Source: JADJWR01 sp964509545
GTDB lineage: Bacteria > Pseudomonadota > Gammaproteobacteria > Burkholderiales > Burkholderiaceae_F
DNA length: 64,000 nucleotides
Direction of reading: 5' to 3'
Assembly: GCA_964509545.1 (NCBI GenBank)
Contig: CAZDXQ010000016.1
Span: 1-64,000, forward strand
The notes beneath the pieces are model-generated. The model was not told the DNA's origin. It did not search any database and was given only the letters and a program-made list of their open reading frames with translations. Below are positions 35,104-45,640 of this stretch, piece by piece. The position numbers and the translations under genes were made by a program. Position 1 is the stretch's first letter, and every line of letters starts with the position of its first letter.

Positions 35104-35890
35104 AGCGGCGCCCGGTCGGTGCCGGGACCTTCAGGTGCGCAGCAATCCGCTGCGCGACCTGTTGTGCGACATGGTGCCGATTGCTGTCGCCGGTGGTCGG
35201 CACCACATCGAGAAACGCGACTTCGACCTGCAGCCGGCGCGCCGTGACGATCTTCCACAACGAAGTCAGCAGTCCCATGTCGCCGACGAACGCGGCCGCG
35301 GTCGACGGTTTCCCGCTTTCCGTGTAGCGCAACGCCACCGGCCAGCAGTCGCAGCCGATCTCGACCGCCGGGGCGACGAGGTTCGAATGAAACGGCAGCA
35401 GCGCGCGGCCGTCGGTCGTCGTGCCCTCGGGAAACACCGCAACCGTCTCGCCCTGCTGCAGGCGGTCGCGAACGCGGTGGTTCATCGATGCGACCGCATG
35501 GCGCCGGCCGCGCTCGATGTAGAGCGTGCCGACCAGCGTGACCAGACGGCCGAGCAGCGGCCAGCGGCGGATCTCGGACTTGGCCACAAAACGGCTCGGC
35601 AGGGCCGCGTGCATCGCGAACACATCGATCCAAGAGATGTGGTTGGCCAGAAGCATGCGGCCGAAGCGGCCGGCTTCGACACCCGTTGCGGCGAGCGCAG
35701 GCGGCAGAGGACGCCCCGACAGGCGCAGTCGCGCGCCGCAGATCGCCAGCAGCAGCCGCGACCAGCCGCGGATGATGCGGTTGCGCCGCGCTTGGACCAG
35801 CCACGGGAAGATCGCCGCGGCGATCGCAACGCCCGCCAGCACATGCACGAGCAGTAATCCAATACGCAGGGGCGCCAGCATCACTTTCAT
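35021..35890 (-). CDS. plsC: 1-acyl-sn-glycerol-3-phosphate acyltransferase
   Basis: 289 aa membrane-associated acyltransferase. One N-terminal hydrophobic helix (about residues 5-30), then the catalytic NHISWID (HX4D) and FPEGTTTDG (glycerophosphate-binding) blocks of the PlsC family. The enzyme makes phosphatidic acid, though some relatives acylate other lipids. The C-terminus ends in an Ala/Pro/Gly-rich tail that is antisense to the end of apaH. The ATG at 35890 is preferred; ATG at 35881 and TTG at 35896 are possible. It follows pyrX by 94 bp. Confidence 0.88.
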   Translation of the reverse strand: MKVMLAPLRIGLLLVHVLAGVAIAAAIFPWLVQARRNRIIRGWSRLLLAICGARLRLSGRPLPPALAATGVEAGRFGRMLLANHISWIDVFAMHAALPSRFVAKSEIRRWPLLGRLVTLVGTLYIERGRRHAVASMNHRVRDRLQQGETVAVFPEGTTTDGRALLPFHSNLVAPAVEIGCDCWPVALRYTESGKPSTAAAFVGDMGLLTSLWKIVTARRLQVEVAFLDVVPTTGDSNRHHVAQQVAQRIAAHLKVPAPTGRRFIPAPDRAVDKADTAPEAGAGSARPAP

Positions 35891-35984
35891 CGGCAACGGC
35901 GCCCGATCCGGTTGTCTCGGAACAGTCGATCGATGCCGCGCACGATATCGCCGGTGGACACGGCGATGGCCGCGGAATTCGCGC

Positions 35985-37280
35985 TCAAGCGAAATTCGAC
36001 TCTGACCCCGATTTCCGGTCGAAGCGAACCTCGCCGCCGACCAGCGTCATCATGGCGCGCCCGGTCAGTTCGAAACCGGCGAAGGGCGTGTTGGCGCCGC
36101 GGCTGACGAGTTCGCTGCGGGTTGCGGTCCAGTGCGCCTGCGGGTCGAATATGACGATGTCGGCCTTGGCGCCGACGGCGAGCCGGCCGGTGGGTTCGCG
36201 CAGGATCTGCGCCGGCGCGCTCGTCACCTTGGCCAGTGCCGACGTCGCCGGCACCTTCGCCGCCTCGGCCCACTTCAGGACCAGGGGCAGCAGCGTCTCC
36301 AGCGCCGTGGCACCGGGCGTAGCCTCGCCGAACGGCAGCAGCTTGTCGTCCTCGGCCACCGGCGCATGATCGGAGCAGATCGCGTCGATCGTGCCGTCGG
36401 CAAGCCCGGCGACGATGGCATCGCGGTCGCGCTGCGTGCGCAGCGGCGGATCGAGGCGAAAGTTGGGATCGAAATAGCCGATGTCGACGTCGGTCAGGTG
36501 CACGTGGTGGATGCTGACATCGGCGCTGACCTGCAGTCCTTCGCTTCGCGCGCGGCGCACCAGTTCGACGCCGCCGGCGCTCGACAGCCGGGCCAGATGG
36601 ATCCTTGCGCCGCTGTCGCGCTGCAGTTCGAAGATCGTCTGCAGCGCGACAGTCTCGGCCAGCGCAGGCACCGCCGGCAGGCCGAGCCGGCCGGCCACCG
36701 CACCGGCGCCGGCGACCCCGTCGCCGGCCAGCGTGTCCTCGACCGGGCGCAGCCACACCGGCAGGTCGAACGTCTTCGCATAGCGCAGGATCTGCAGCAG
36801 CACGCCGTTGTCGCGCGGCAGGCTGCCGGTCTGCATGAACGCGACGCAACCGGCCTCGGCGAGGGTCTCGATCTCGGCCAGCACTTCGCCCGTCAGCCCG
36901 GCGCTCAACGCACCGAGCGGATACAGCCGCGCCCCTGCCGCCTCGCGCGAACGCTGGCGAAGCATGCGGACCAGGCCCGGCTCGTCCAGTGGCGGGTCGG
37001 TGTCCGGCGGACAGACGACGCCGGTGACGCCGCCGGCCAGCGCAGCGCGCATTTCGCGCTTCAGCGCCCCTTCGGCGCCCGGCTCGCGCATCCGTGCGCA
37101 CAGATCGACGAGCCCCGGCGCGACGACGAGTCCGCGCGCGTCGATCTCGCGTTCGGCGCCGAATCCGTCCGGCCGCCGTCCGACCGCGACGATGCGGCCG
37201 TCGGCGATGAACAGGTCGGTGATCGCGTCGTGGTTCGACGCCGGATCGATCAGGCGCCCGTGGCGGATGGCGAGCTTCAT
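35985..37280 (-). CDS. pyrX: Dihydroorotase-like subunit lacking the HxH metal motif
   Basis: 431 aa amidohydrolase of the type I dihydroorotase family. The strand normally reading VDxHVHxREPG here reads VDLCARMREPG, so the two metal-binding His residues are Cys61 and Arg63. ICSDHAPV, the late Asp-containing motif, remains. In Pseudomonas the equivalent pyrC'/pyrX product is catalytically inactive and is needed for assembly of aspartate transcarbamoylase dodecamers; the same role is inferred here because pyrB overlaps it by 4 bp (ATGA). An active dihydroorotase should then be encoded elsewhere. Confidence 0.88.
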   Translation of the reverse strand: MKLAIRHGRLIDPASNHDAITDLFIADGRIVAVGRRPDGFGAEREIDARGLVVAPGLVDLCARMREPGAEGALKREMRAALAGGVTGVVCPPDTDPPLDEPGLVRMLRQRSREAAGARLYPLGALSAGLTGEVLAEIETLAEAGCVAFMQTGSLPRDNGVLLQILRYAKTFDLPVWLRPVEDTLAGDGVAGAGAVAGRLGLPAVPALAETVALQTIFELQRDSGARIHLARLSSAGGVELVRRARSEGLQVSADVSIHHVHLTDVDIGYFDPNFRLDPPLRTQRDRDAIVAGLADGTIDAICSDHAPVAEDDKLLPFGEATPGATALETLLPLVLKWAEAAKVPATSALAKVTSAPAQILREPTGRLAVGAKADIVIFDPQAHWTATRSELVSRGANTPFAGFELTGRAMMTLVGGEVRFDRKSGSESNFA

Positions 37281-38251
37281 TGCATCCTCTGCGACGACGC
37301 GGCGATCGAAAGCACGGCCATGCGCACCGCGATGCCGAAGGTCACCTGCGGCAGGATGACGCTCTGCGTTCCGTCGGCGACACTCGAGTCGATTTCAACG
37401 CCGCGGTTCATCGGGCCCGGATGCATGACGATGGCGTCGGGCCTGGCCAGCCGCAGCCGCTCCTGCGTCAGCCCGTAGTTGCGGAAATACTCCTGCGCCG
37501 AAGGCAGCAGCGCGCCGCGCATGCGCTCGTTCTGCAGGCGCAGCATGATGATCACGTCGGCGTCGCGGATGCCCTCGTCGAGCCGCGTGCACACGCGCAC
37601 GCCCATCTGCTCGAGCCCGTCGGGCAGCAGCGTCAAGGGGCCCACCGCGCGCACCTCGGGCACGCCGAGGGTGGTCAGCGCATGGATGTCGGAGCGCGCC
37701 ACGCGCGAGTGCAGGATGTCGCCGACGATCGCCACAGTCAGCCTGCTGAAATCGCGCTTGTAATGGCGGATCGTGTACATGTCGAGCAGGCCCTGCGTCG
37801 GGTGCGCGTGGCGCCCGTCGCCGGCGTTGATCACGTGCACGTGCGGCGCCACATGGCGTGCGATCAGGTAGGGCGCGCCGCCGGCGGCATGGCGGACGAC
37901 GAACATGTCGGCCTGCATCGCCGTCAGGTTGTTGATCGTGTCGAGCAGCGATTCGCCCTTGGCCGTGCTCGAGCGCGTGATGTCGAGGTTGAAGACGTCG
38001 GCCGACAGGCGGCGCGCGGCGATCTCGAAGGTGGTGCGCGTACGCGTGCTGTTCTCGAAGAACAGGTTGAACACCGAACGGCCGCGCAGCAGCGGCACGT
38101 TCTTCACCTCGCGCTCGGCGATGTTGATGAATCCGTCGGCGGTGGCGAGGATGCGCTCGATGATGGCCCGCGGCAGGCCTTCGATCGACAGCAGATGGTG
38201 CAGTTCGCCGTTGCGGTTCAGCTGCGGATTGCGGCCGAATTCAGGCTTCAC
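37277..38251 (-). CDS. pyrB: Aspartate carbamoyltransferase catalytic subunit
   Basis: 324 aa. Carbamoyl-phosphate site FFENSTRTRTTFE and the HPTQGLLDM motif are intact, as is the late MHPGPMNRG loop. It catalyses carbamoyl aspartate formation, the first committed pyrimidine step. The start is GTG at 38251, overlapping the end of pyrR by 11 bp. The order pyrR-pyrB-pyrX matches the Pseudomonas/betaproteobacterial arrangement in which PyrB assembles with an inactive dihydroorotase-like partner. Confidence 0.95.
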   Translation of the reverse strand: MKPEFGRNPQLNRNGELHHLLSIEGLPRAIIERILATADGFINIAEREVKNVPLLRGRSVFNLFFENSTRTRTTFEIAARRLSADVFNLDITRSSTAKGESLLDTINNLTAMQADMFVVRHAAGGAPYLIARHVAPHVHVINAGDGRHAHPTQGLLDMYTIRHYKRDFSRLTVAIVGDILHSRVARSDIHALTTLGVPEVRAVGPLTLLPDGLEQMGVRVCTRLDEGIRDADVIIMLRLQNERMRGALLPSAQEYFRNYGLTQERLRLARPDAIVMHPGPMNRGVEIDSSVADGTQSVILPQVTFGIAVRMAVLSIAASSQRMQ

Positions 38252-38747
38252 GGCGCTGCTCCAGCGTCAGGTGCAGACGGCCGTCGTCGTCGCGCGACAG
38301 CACGACGCTGATCTGCGGCGGCACCTCGATGACCCGGCCGACCACAGTCGGCGCAATCGGCAGTTCGCGGCCGCCGCGGTCGATCAGCACGACCAGATCG
38401 ATGCGCGCCGGCCGGCCGTAGTCGAAAAGTTCGTTCATCGCCGCGCGTACGGTGCGGCCGGTATAAAGGACATCGTCGACGAGCACGATGTCGGCGCCCT
38501 CGACGTCGAAGGCGATCGCTGACGGCTTGACGCTCGGGTTCAGCCCCGAGCGCGAGAAGTCGTCGCGATAGAACGAGATGTCGAGGATGCCGACCTCGTA
38601 GGGGACGTGCAGATCCTCCTTCAGCCGCCGCGCCAGCCAGACGCCGCCCGTGTGCACGCCGACCAGCCGCACGTCGCGGCCCGCCACCGCCTCCCGCAGC
38701 CGGGCAACGAGGCTGCGATAGATGGCTTCGGCGTCGAGTTCAATCAT
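38241..38747 (-). CDS. pyrR: PyrR: pyrimidine regulator / uracil phosphoribosyltransferase
   Basis: 168 aa type I phosphoribosyltransferase; the PRPP loop is VLVDDVLYTGRTVRAA. In Gram-positives PyrR binds pyr mRNA leaders; in proteobacteria the role is less clear and it may act as UPRTase. I start at the ATG at 38747 because GAGG lies about 6 bases upstream; an ATG four codons earlier (38759) lacks one. The gene begins inside the end of ruvX, so there is no leader between ruvX and pyrR for local attenuation. Confidence 0.9.
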   Translation of the reverse strand: MIELDAEAIYRSLVARLREAVAGRDVRLVGVHTGGVWLARRLKEDLHVPYEVGILDISFYRDDFSRSGLNPSVKPSAIAFDVEGADIVLVDDVLYTGRTVRAAMNELFDYGRPARIDLVVLIDRGGRELPIAPTVVGRVIEVPPQISVVLSRDDDGRLHLTLEQRREA

Positions 38748-39177
38748 TGGCAGCCTCATCGAACCACTGCTGCAGGATCACGGCGGCCGCCTCGTCGTCC
38801 CGACCCTCGCGGGTCACGACGGACGAATAGCGCTCATCGACGCGCGCCACCGGCAGGCGAAAGCGCCCCTCGAGCTGGCGGGCAAAGCGCTCGCATCGGG
38901 CCGTCAGTTCGTGCGCCGCGCCGTCGGGGTGACGGGCGATGCCGACCACCAGTTGCGTCGGCTGCCAGGCCGCGATCAGTTCGGCGATGCGGCGCCAGCG
39001 CGCGTCGCCGGCATCGTCGACCAGAGCCAGCGGCCGCGCCCGGCACGTAATGCCGTTTCCCACCGCCACGCCGATGCGCCGCGTGCCGAAGTCGAAACCG
39101 AGCACGACCTCTTCTTTCAGCAACGGCGAATGAGCAATGCGGGCAGCACGATGCGGCAGCGATGAGGCCTCAGGCAT
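38740..39177 (-). CDS. ruvX: Putative pre-16S rRNA nuclease / RuvX (YqgF)
   Basis: 145 aa RNase H-fold protein. GFDFGTRRIGVAVG is the first catalytic strand with its Asp, VVGIARHPDG a central motif and DERYSSV the acidic motif. The family is linked to 16S rRNA 5'-end maturation and was earlier proposed as a Holliday junction resolvase. It overlaps yqgE upstream and pyrR downstream by 8 bp each, the usual yqgE-yqgF pairing. Confidence 0.93.
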   Translation of the reverse strand: MPEASSLPHRAARIAHSPLLKEEVVLGFDFGTRRIGVAVGNGITCRARPLALVDDAGDARWRRIAELIAAWQPTQLVVGIARHPDGAAHELTARCERFARQLEGRFRLPVARVDERYSSVVTREGRDDEAAAVILQQWFDEAAND

Positions 39178-39721
39178 GTCCGGCCTGCGCCGACAGCTGG
39201 CCGGCGTCGATGCCCAGCAGACGCAGCGCGGCGGCCTGCCGCGCCTCGGCCGGTGTGTCGAAGATGATGGCGGACTGAGCGTCGACGGTCAGCCAGGCGT
39301 TGGCCGAGACCTCCGATTCGAGCTGGCCCGCGCCCCAGCCGGAATATCCCAGCGTGACCAGTATCTTCCGCGGGCCAACGCCGCCGGCGACCGCCTCCAG
39401 CACGTCCTTCGAGGTCGTCAGCGCGATGTCGTCGGCCACCGGCAGCGACGAGCTGTATTGCCCCGCCGGCACATGCAGCACGAATCCGCGCTCGGTCTGC
39501 ACCGGGCCGCCGAAATACACCGGCGCATCCTTCCACGGCGCAATTTCCAGTTTCAGGTCGATCTTGTCGAACAGGCTTTCCAGCGTCAGCTCGGTCGGCC
39601 GGTTGATCACCAGGCCGAGGGCGCCCTTGTCCGTGTGTTCGCAGACATAGACGACCGAGCCGGCAAAGTTCGGATCCGCCATCGCCGGCATCGCGATCAG
39701 GAACTTGTGCGTCAGGTCCAT
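39170..39721 (-). CDS. yqgE: UPF0301 (YqgE/AlgH) family protein
   Basis: 183 aa, normal length. HKFLIAMPAMADPNFAGSVVY at the N-terminus, GLVINRPTEL, FGGPVQTERGFVLH and LGYSGWGAGQLE are the family's conserved blocks. The biochemical function is unknown; in Pseudomonas AlgH affects alginate and other virulence traits. First gene of the yqgE-ruvX-pyrR-pyrB-pyrX run, so the operon promoter should lie in the 125 bp shared with the divergent photolyase gene. Confidence 0.93.
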   Translation of the reverse strand: MDLTHKFLIAMPAMADPNFAGSVVYVCEHTDKGALGLVINRPTELTLESLFDKIDLKLEIAPWKDAPVYFGGPVQTERGFVLHVPAGQYSSSLPVADDIALTTSKDVLEAVAGGVGPRKILVTLGYSGWGAGQLESEVSANAWLTVDAQSAIIFDTPAEARQAAALRLLGIDAGQLSAQAGHA

Positions 39722-39846
39722 GGGTTCGCGCCGTTGCTCACGACTGTCGAGGTCGCCGTCTGGCGGCGACCCAATGTTCCCCGAGACGGTCGGTCAGGTC
39801 TTCTGCGCATTGTAAGCTCGCCGGCCGCACCGAGAATGCAGCCCAG

Positions 39847-41283
39847 ATGGACTCGGCCCTGATGTGGTTCCGCCGCGACCTGCGGCTCGCCGACAACGCG
39901 GCGCTTTATCACGCGCTGAAAAGCGCAAGGCGCGTCTACACCGCGTTCGTCTTCGACCGCGCCATTGTCGATGAGTTGCTGGCCGAGGGTCTGCGCGCCG
40001 ACCGGCGCGTCGACTTCATCCGCCGCTGCCTGCAGGAACTCGACGCCGGCCTGCGCCAGCACGGCGGCGGACTGATCGTCCGCCACGGCGTCGCCGCCGA
40101 CGAAATTCCCCGCCTGGCGGAGCAGTTGCAGGTCGACGCAGTCTTCGCCAATCACGACTACGAGCCGTACGCGATCGAACGCGACGCGAAGGTCGCCGCG
40201 ACGCTCGGTGCCAGCGGCCGCCGCTGGCACAGCTTCAAGGACCAGGTGATCTTCGAGCGCGACGAGGTGCTGACCGGTGCCGGCCGGCCCTTTTCCGTGT
40301 TTACCCCGTATAGGAACGCGTGGCTGAAGGCACTGACACCGTTTCACCTGCGTGCCTATCCGGTGGAGAAGTACGCCCCGGCGCTGGCGCCGCCGCCATT
40401 CGCAACAAGGCTGCCTGCGCTCGAGGAGATCGGCTTCGAGACCACCGATCTGGAAGCGCTTAAGGTGCCGACCGGCAGCCGCGGCGGCCGCGGGCTCTTC
40501 GACGACTTCCGCTCCCGCATCGACCGCTACAAGGACGCGCGCGACTACCCGGCCGTGCGCGGGCCGTCCTATCTGTCGGTGCACCTGCGCTTCGGCACGC
40601 TGTCGATCCGCGAACTGGTCAGCTTTGCCTACGACCGCGCGCGCGCATCGGCGGGCGCAGCAACCTGGCTGGCGGAGCTGATCTGGCGCGAGTTCTACCA
40701 GCAGATCCTCTACCACCACCCGCAGGTCGCCACGCAAAGCTTCAGGCCTGAATACGACCGGATCCGCTGGGACAATGATCGCGACCGCTTCGCGGCCTGG
40801 TGCGAGGGCCGTACCGGCTATCCGCTGGTCGACGCGGCGATGGCACAGATCAACCGCACCGGCTACATGCACAACCGCCTGCGCATGGTCAGCGCCAGTT
40901 TCCTGACCAAGGACCTCGGCATCGACTGGCGCTGGGGAGAACGCTATTTCGCGCGCCGGCTGATCGACTTCGATCTGGCCGCCAACAATGGCGGCTGGCA
41001 GTGGGCCGCCTCCAGCGGCTGCGATGCCCAGCCGTATTTCCGCATGTTCAATCCGGTCGCGCAGAGCGAGAAGTTCGACCCCGAGGGCAAGTTCATCCGG
41101 CGCTACCTGCCGCAACTGGCGAATCTTTCTGCCGGGGAAATCCACGCGCCGTGGCGGCTTTCGCCCGAGCGGCAGCGCGAGGCGGGCTGCGTGATCGGCC
41201 GCGATTACCCGCATCCGGTCGTCGACCATGCCGAGGCACGGGCCCGGACGCTGGCCCGCTATTCGATCGTCAAGCAGCGCTGA
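39847..41283 (+). CDS. phrB: Deoxyribodipyrimidine photolyase
   Basis: 478 aa class I CPD photolyase. The N-terminal antenna domain starts ALMWFRRDLRLADN; the C-terminal FAD domain has ELIWREFYQQILYHHP, GRTGYPLVDAAMAQ, TGYMHNRLRMV and NNGGWQWAASSGCDAQPYFR. It repairs cyclobutane pyrimidine dimers using blue light. Full length, with FAD-site residues intact. Transcribed alone, tail-to-tail with an MFS gene. Confidence 0.95.
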   Translation: MDSALMWFRRDLRLADNAALYHALKSARRVYTAFVFDRAIVDELLAEGLRADRRVDFIRRCLQELDAGLRQHGGGLIVRHGVAADEIPRLAEQLQVDAVFANHDYEPYAIERDAKVAATLGASGRRWHSFKDQVIFERDEVLTGAGRPFSVFTPYRNAWLKALTPFHLRAYPVEKYAPALAPPPFATRLPALEEIGFETTDLEALKVPTGSRGGRGLFDDFRSRIDRYKDARDYPAVRGPSYLSVHLRFGTLSIRELVSFAYDRARASAGAATWLAELIWREFYQQILYHHPQVATQSFRPEYDRIRWDNDRDRFAAWCEGRTGYPLVDAAMAQINRTGYMHNRLRMVSASFLTKDLGIDWRWGERYFARRLIDFDLAANNGGWQWAASSGCDAQPYFRMFNPVAQSEKFDPEGKFIRRYLPQLANLSAGEIHAPWRLSPERQREAGCVIGRDYPHPVVDHAEARARTLARYSIVKQR

Positions 41284-41293
41284 ACCGGCGCAG

Positions 41294-42520
41294 TCACAGC
41301 CGCGCCGCCGGGGTCTCGCCGGAACTGCGCGTGGCGTAGGCGAAGGCCATCGCGCCAACCGCCGCCACGACGATCAGCACGAGCGTGGCGGGGTCATAGC
41401 CACCGAGCACCGACCACAGCACGGCGGCGAAGATCGGGCCGACAGCGCGCGCCAGCAGCCCCGGCGTGGCCAGCGCACCGGCGATCGCGCCGTAATGCGC
41501 GCGACCGTACATCTGCACCGGCAGCGCTCCGCGGATCACCGTCATCGCCCCGTTGCCGGCGCCAAACAGCACTGCGAACAGCGCCAGCGCGGGCGCGCTC
41601 GTGCCGGCCCACAACAGCGCCAGCAGCGACAACGGCATCGCGACCGCCGCGATGCGACCGACCTGGCCGATGGTCAGCCAGCGGCTGGCACCGAATTCGA
41701 CGACGCGGCCGGCGACTTGCATCGGCCCGACCAGTGCGCCAATGCCGGCGGCGGCCGCCGGCGACATGCCGCGCGCCAGCAGCAGCGCGATCAGGTGCGC
41801 GGCAACGGCCGAGACGACGACGTAGTGCGCGAGGAACGCGAGCGTCAGTGCGCGGAAGCGGCGGTCGGCCCAAAGCCGCAGCTGCGATCCGCCGGCCTTC
41901 GCCTGCAGGCCCGTGGTGATCGCACCGCTCGTGCGCGGCAGCAGGGCATAGTGCAGCGGCACGCAGACGAGCAGATTGATCGCCGCCAGCCACAGCACCG
42001 CGTCGCGCCAGCCGAAACGCTCGATCAAGATCGTGGTCAACGGCCAGAACACCGTGCTGGCGAAGCCGCCAAACAGGGTCAGCACGGTCAGCGCGCGCCT
42101 GTAGTTGAGCCGGTAGGCCTGCGCGATAACGACGAACGCCGGCTCGTACAGCGTCGCCGCCATCGTCACGCCGAGCCCGACCCAGACGGCGTATAGCGCC
42201 GGCAGCGACTGCACCTGCGACAACGCCGCCAGAAGCATCGCTGCCGCCGCCGAGCCGAGCGCCATCACGCCACGGCCGCCGAACCGGTCGATGGTCCTGC
42301 CGACCCCTGTCGCGCAAAGGCCGGAGATCAGCAGCGCCGCCGAAAAAGCGCCGGCAATCTCGCTTTTTCCCGCGCCCAGATCGCGCTGCAATGGTTCGAG
42401 CAGCAGCGCAAAGGCGTAATAGATCGAGCCCCAGGAGATGATCTGCGTGATGCCCAGGGCGACCAGCATCTGCCACGAAGCCCCAGCGGCCTTCTCGTCC
42501 GCCGCCGCCGGGACCGTCAT
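41294..42520 (-). CDS. Major facilitator superfamily transporter
   Basis: 408 aa with about twelve hydrophobic segments and a GRTIDRFGGRGVM loop between helices 2 and 3, the MFS motif A region. ITQIISWGSIYYAFALLLEP in helix 1 is typical of a common proteobacterial MFS subgroup of unknown substrate. ATG at 42520 is chosen because GGAGG lies 5 bases upstream; an in-frame GTG at 42532 is less likely. Substrate cannot be inferred from neighbours. Confidence 0.88.
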   Translation of the reverse strand: MTVPAAADEKAAGASWQMLVALGITQIISWGSIYYAFALLLEPLQRDLGAGKSEIAGAFSAALLISGLCATGVGRTIDRFGGRGVMALGSAAAAMLLAALSQVQSLPALYAVWVGLGVTMAATLYEPAFVVIAQAYRLNYRRALTVLTLFGGFASTVFWPLTTILIERFGWRDAVLWLAAINLLVCVPLHYALLPRTSGAITTGLQAKAGGSQLRLWADRRFRALTLAFLAHYVVVSAVAAHLIALLLARGMSPAAAAGIGALVGPMQVAGRVVEFGASRWLTIGQVGRIAAVAMPLSLLALLWAGTSAPALALFAVLFGAGNGAMTVIRGALPVQMYGRAHYGAIAGALATPGLLARAVGPIFAAVLWSVLGGYDPATLVLIVVAAVGAMAFAYATRSSGETPAARL

Positions 42521-42693
42521 CGCGGCCTCCACTCCGAGCGCGACGGCGTGCTCACTGCGCGCCGGCGTTGAGGTGAGTCAACGCGTCCGCCGGCGCCGAC
42601 AGGCACGCGCCGCCGATGTTGATTTCGCTCAGCCAGCGTCCGGATCTGCCGTGCATCCTGCGCTCGTTTTGGTCTCGCTTCGAGGAGCCAAAG

Positions 42694-43269
42694 ATGAATA
42701 TGGAACGTCGCCGCGTGCTCAAGGCAGGCGCCGTCGGCGCCGCGCTTGGCCTGATCGCCCCGATCGGCCGGGCGCAATCGCCGTCGCAGATCGACGCCAA
42801 GGCCATGTTCGAGCGGCTGGGCAAGGAAGGCAAGGGTTTCGACATGCTGCGCTCGCTCGGCCCACGAGAGCCGGTCTATGTCGTCTTCGATCCGCAGTGC
42901 CGGTTCTGCGTCAGGCTGTGCGAGGCGGCCAGGCCCATCGCACAGCGGATCCGCTTCGTCTGGGTGCCGGTGGCACTGGTCAACGGCAAGAGCGAACCTC
43001 AGGCAGCGGCCATCCTGTCGGCGGCCGACCCTGCGGCGGCGATGCAGGCACACGAGCGCAGCTTCGCCTCCGGAGGCTCGGCCGCCGGCGCGATGAAGAT
43101 CGACGCTTCGACGCGCGGCGCGGTGCAGGCGAACTCGCGGATCTTTCGCCGCGCCGGCGGCGCGACCGTGCCGACCACGGTCTTCCGCCACCGTGGCACG
43201 GGCCAGTATTCGGTGATCGCCGGCGCCCTCGACAGTGGCGCGCTGAAGCAGGCGTTGGGGATTGCCTGA
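42694..43269 (+). CDS. Exported DsbC/DsbG-like thiol-disulfide protein
   Basis: 191 aa. The N-terminus MNMERRRVLKAGAVGAALG has Arg residues before a hydrophobic stretch, resembling a Tat-type signal peptide, with cleavage plausible near GRAQS. The thioredoxin-fold part has DPQCRFC (Cys69, Cys72), then TVPTT as the cis-Pro loop. It lacks the long N-terminal dimerisation domain of DsbC/DsbG. Probably a periplasmic oxidoreductase, partner unknown. ATG at 42694 has GAGGAG upstream; a second ATG two codons later is possible. Confidence 0.8.
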   Translation: MNMERRRVLKAGAVGAALGLIAPIGRAQSPSQIDAKAMFERLGKEGKGFDMLRSLGPREPVYVVFDPQCRFCVRLCEAARPIAQRIRFVWVPVALVNGKSEPQAAAILSAADPAAAMQAHERSFASGGSAAGAMKIDASTRGAVQANSRIFRRAGGATVPTTVFRHRGTGQYSVIAGALDSGALKQALGIA

Positions 43270-43339
43270 ACGCACGGCCGGCAAAGTCGAAGGCTTGGCC
43301 GGGCCCCCCGCGGGCCGGAGCCGCAAGGGATCAAGAACG

Positions 43340-43365
43340 ACACGGCCCGCTTATGCGGGCCGTGT
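43340..43365 (-). terminator. Hairpin terminator after groL
   Basis: An 11-bp perfect stem (43340-43350 with 43355-43365) closed by a 4-base loop. On the minus strand it is followed by a T-rich stretch (CGTTCTTG), so it can end the groSL transcript; on the plus strand it could also stop read-through from the DsbG-like gene 70 bp upstream. Confidence 0.7.
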
Positions 43366-43452
43366 AGATCGCGGGCTGGAGCAGCGCTGACGGGATGCCG
43401 CCGCGTGCCTTGACGGGCCGCAGTTAATTCGGCCTGCCGCGGGAGGTCGCGG

Positions 43453-45102
<1,650 letters not shown>

Positions 45103-45176
45103 ATTCGAAAGCTCCGATCAGAAAGTTGAAAAAGTGGCCGGGCCGCTCGGCGGACCGGCCTTATCCGGGTTGGACG

Positions 45177-45464
45177 TTATGCAATCACGCCCATGAGGTC
45201 CTCTTCACGCATGACGAGCAGTTCCTCGCCCTCGACCTTCACCGTCTGGCCGGCGTACTTGCCGAACAGCACACGGTCGCCCACCTTGACGTCGAGCGCG
45301 ATCAGCTTGCCGTTCTCGTCGCGCTTGCCGGGGCCGACTGCAACGATCTCGCCCTGATCCGGCTTCTCCGCCGCCGTGTCGGGAATCACGATGCCCGACG
45401 CCGTCTTGCGCTCCTGATCCAGACGTTTGACGATCACACGATCGTGCAACGGACGAATTTTCAT
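45177..45464 (-). CDS. groS: Co-chaperonin GroES (Hsp10)
   Basis: 95 aa, complete. MKIRPLHDRVIVKRLD start, mobile-loop region EERKTASGIVIPDTA-like sequence and GDRVLFGKYAGQTVK are typical. It caps GroEL. First gene of the operon, with AGGAG upstream of the ATG and about 120 bp of leader between the CIRCE element and the start codon. Confidence 0.99.
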   Translation of the reverse strand: MKIRPLHDRVIVKRLDQERKTASGIVIPDTAAEKPDQGEIVAVGPGKRDENGKLIALDVKVGDRVLFGKYAGQTVKVEGEELLVMREEDLMGVIA

Positions 45465-45585
45465 AAAGTCTCCTGATTTGCCTGCAAAATCCTGAAAGTT
45501 CAGGGTCCAAAATTGAAGTGAACACTAACAAACAAGTCCGACTGTCGCGCCGGAACGCCGATTGACGGGGCGCGCGCACTCATTG

Positions 45586-45612
45586 CTAGCACTCCCCATT
45601 GGCGAGTGCTAA
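45586..45612 (-). promoter_or_regulatory. CIRCE operator (HrcA binding site)
   Basis: Inverted repeat CTAGCACTC-N9-GAGTGCTAA, one mismatch from the CIRCE consensus TTAGCACTC-N9-GAGTGCTAA. It lies right after the -10 box of the groS promoter, so HrcA would block transcription until heat stress or GroEL titration releases it. hrcA itself is not in this window. Confidence 0.96.
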
Positions 45613-45640
45613 TGATAAGGACAGGATGTCGCGACTTCAA
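45612..45640 (-). promoter_or_regulatory. groSL promoter, sigma70-type
   Basis: On the minus strand TTGAAG (45635-45640) and TATCAT (45612-45617) are separated by exactly 17 bp. The CIRCE operator starts at the edge of the -10, covering the likely start site. No clear sigma32 (CCCCAT-type) -10 is seen, suggesting heat control by HrcA. Confidence 0.8.

Noticed and set aside
39712..41358. A 548-codon frame antisense to phrB
   Set aside because: Low-complexity shadow of a high-GC gene; photolyase motifs on the other strand are unambiguous.
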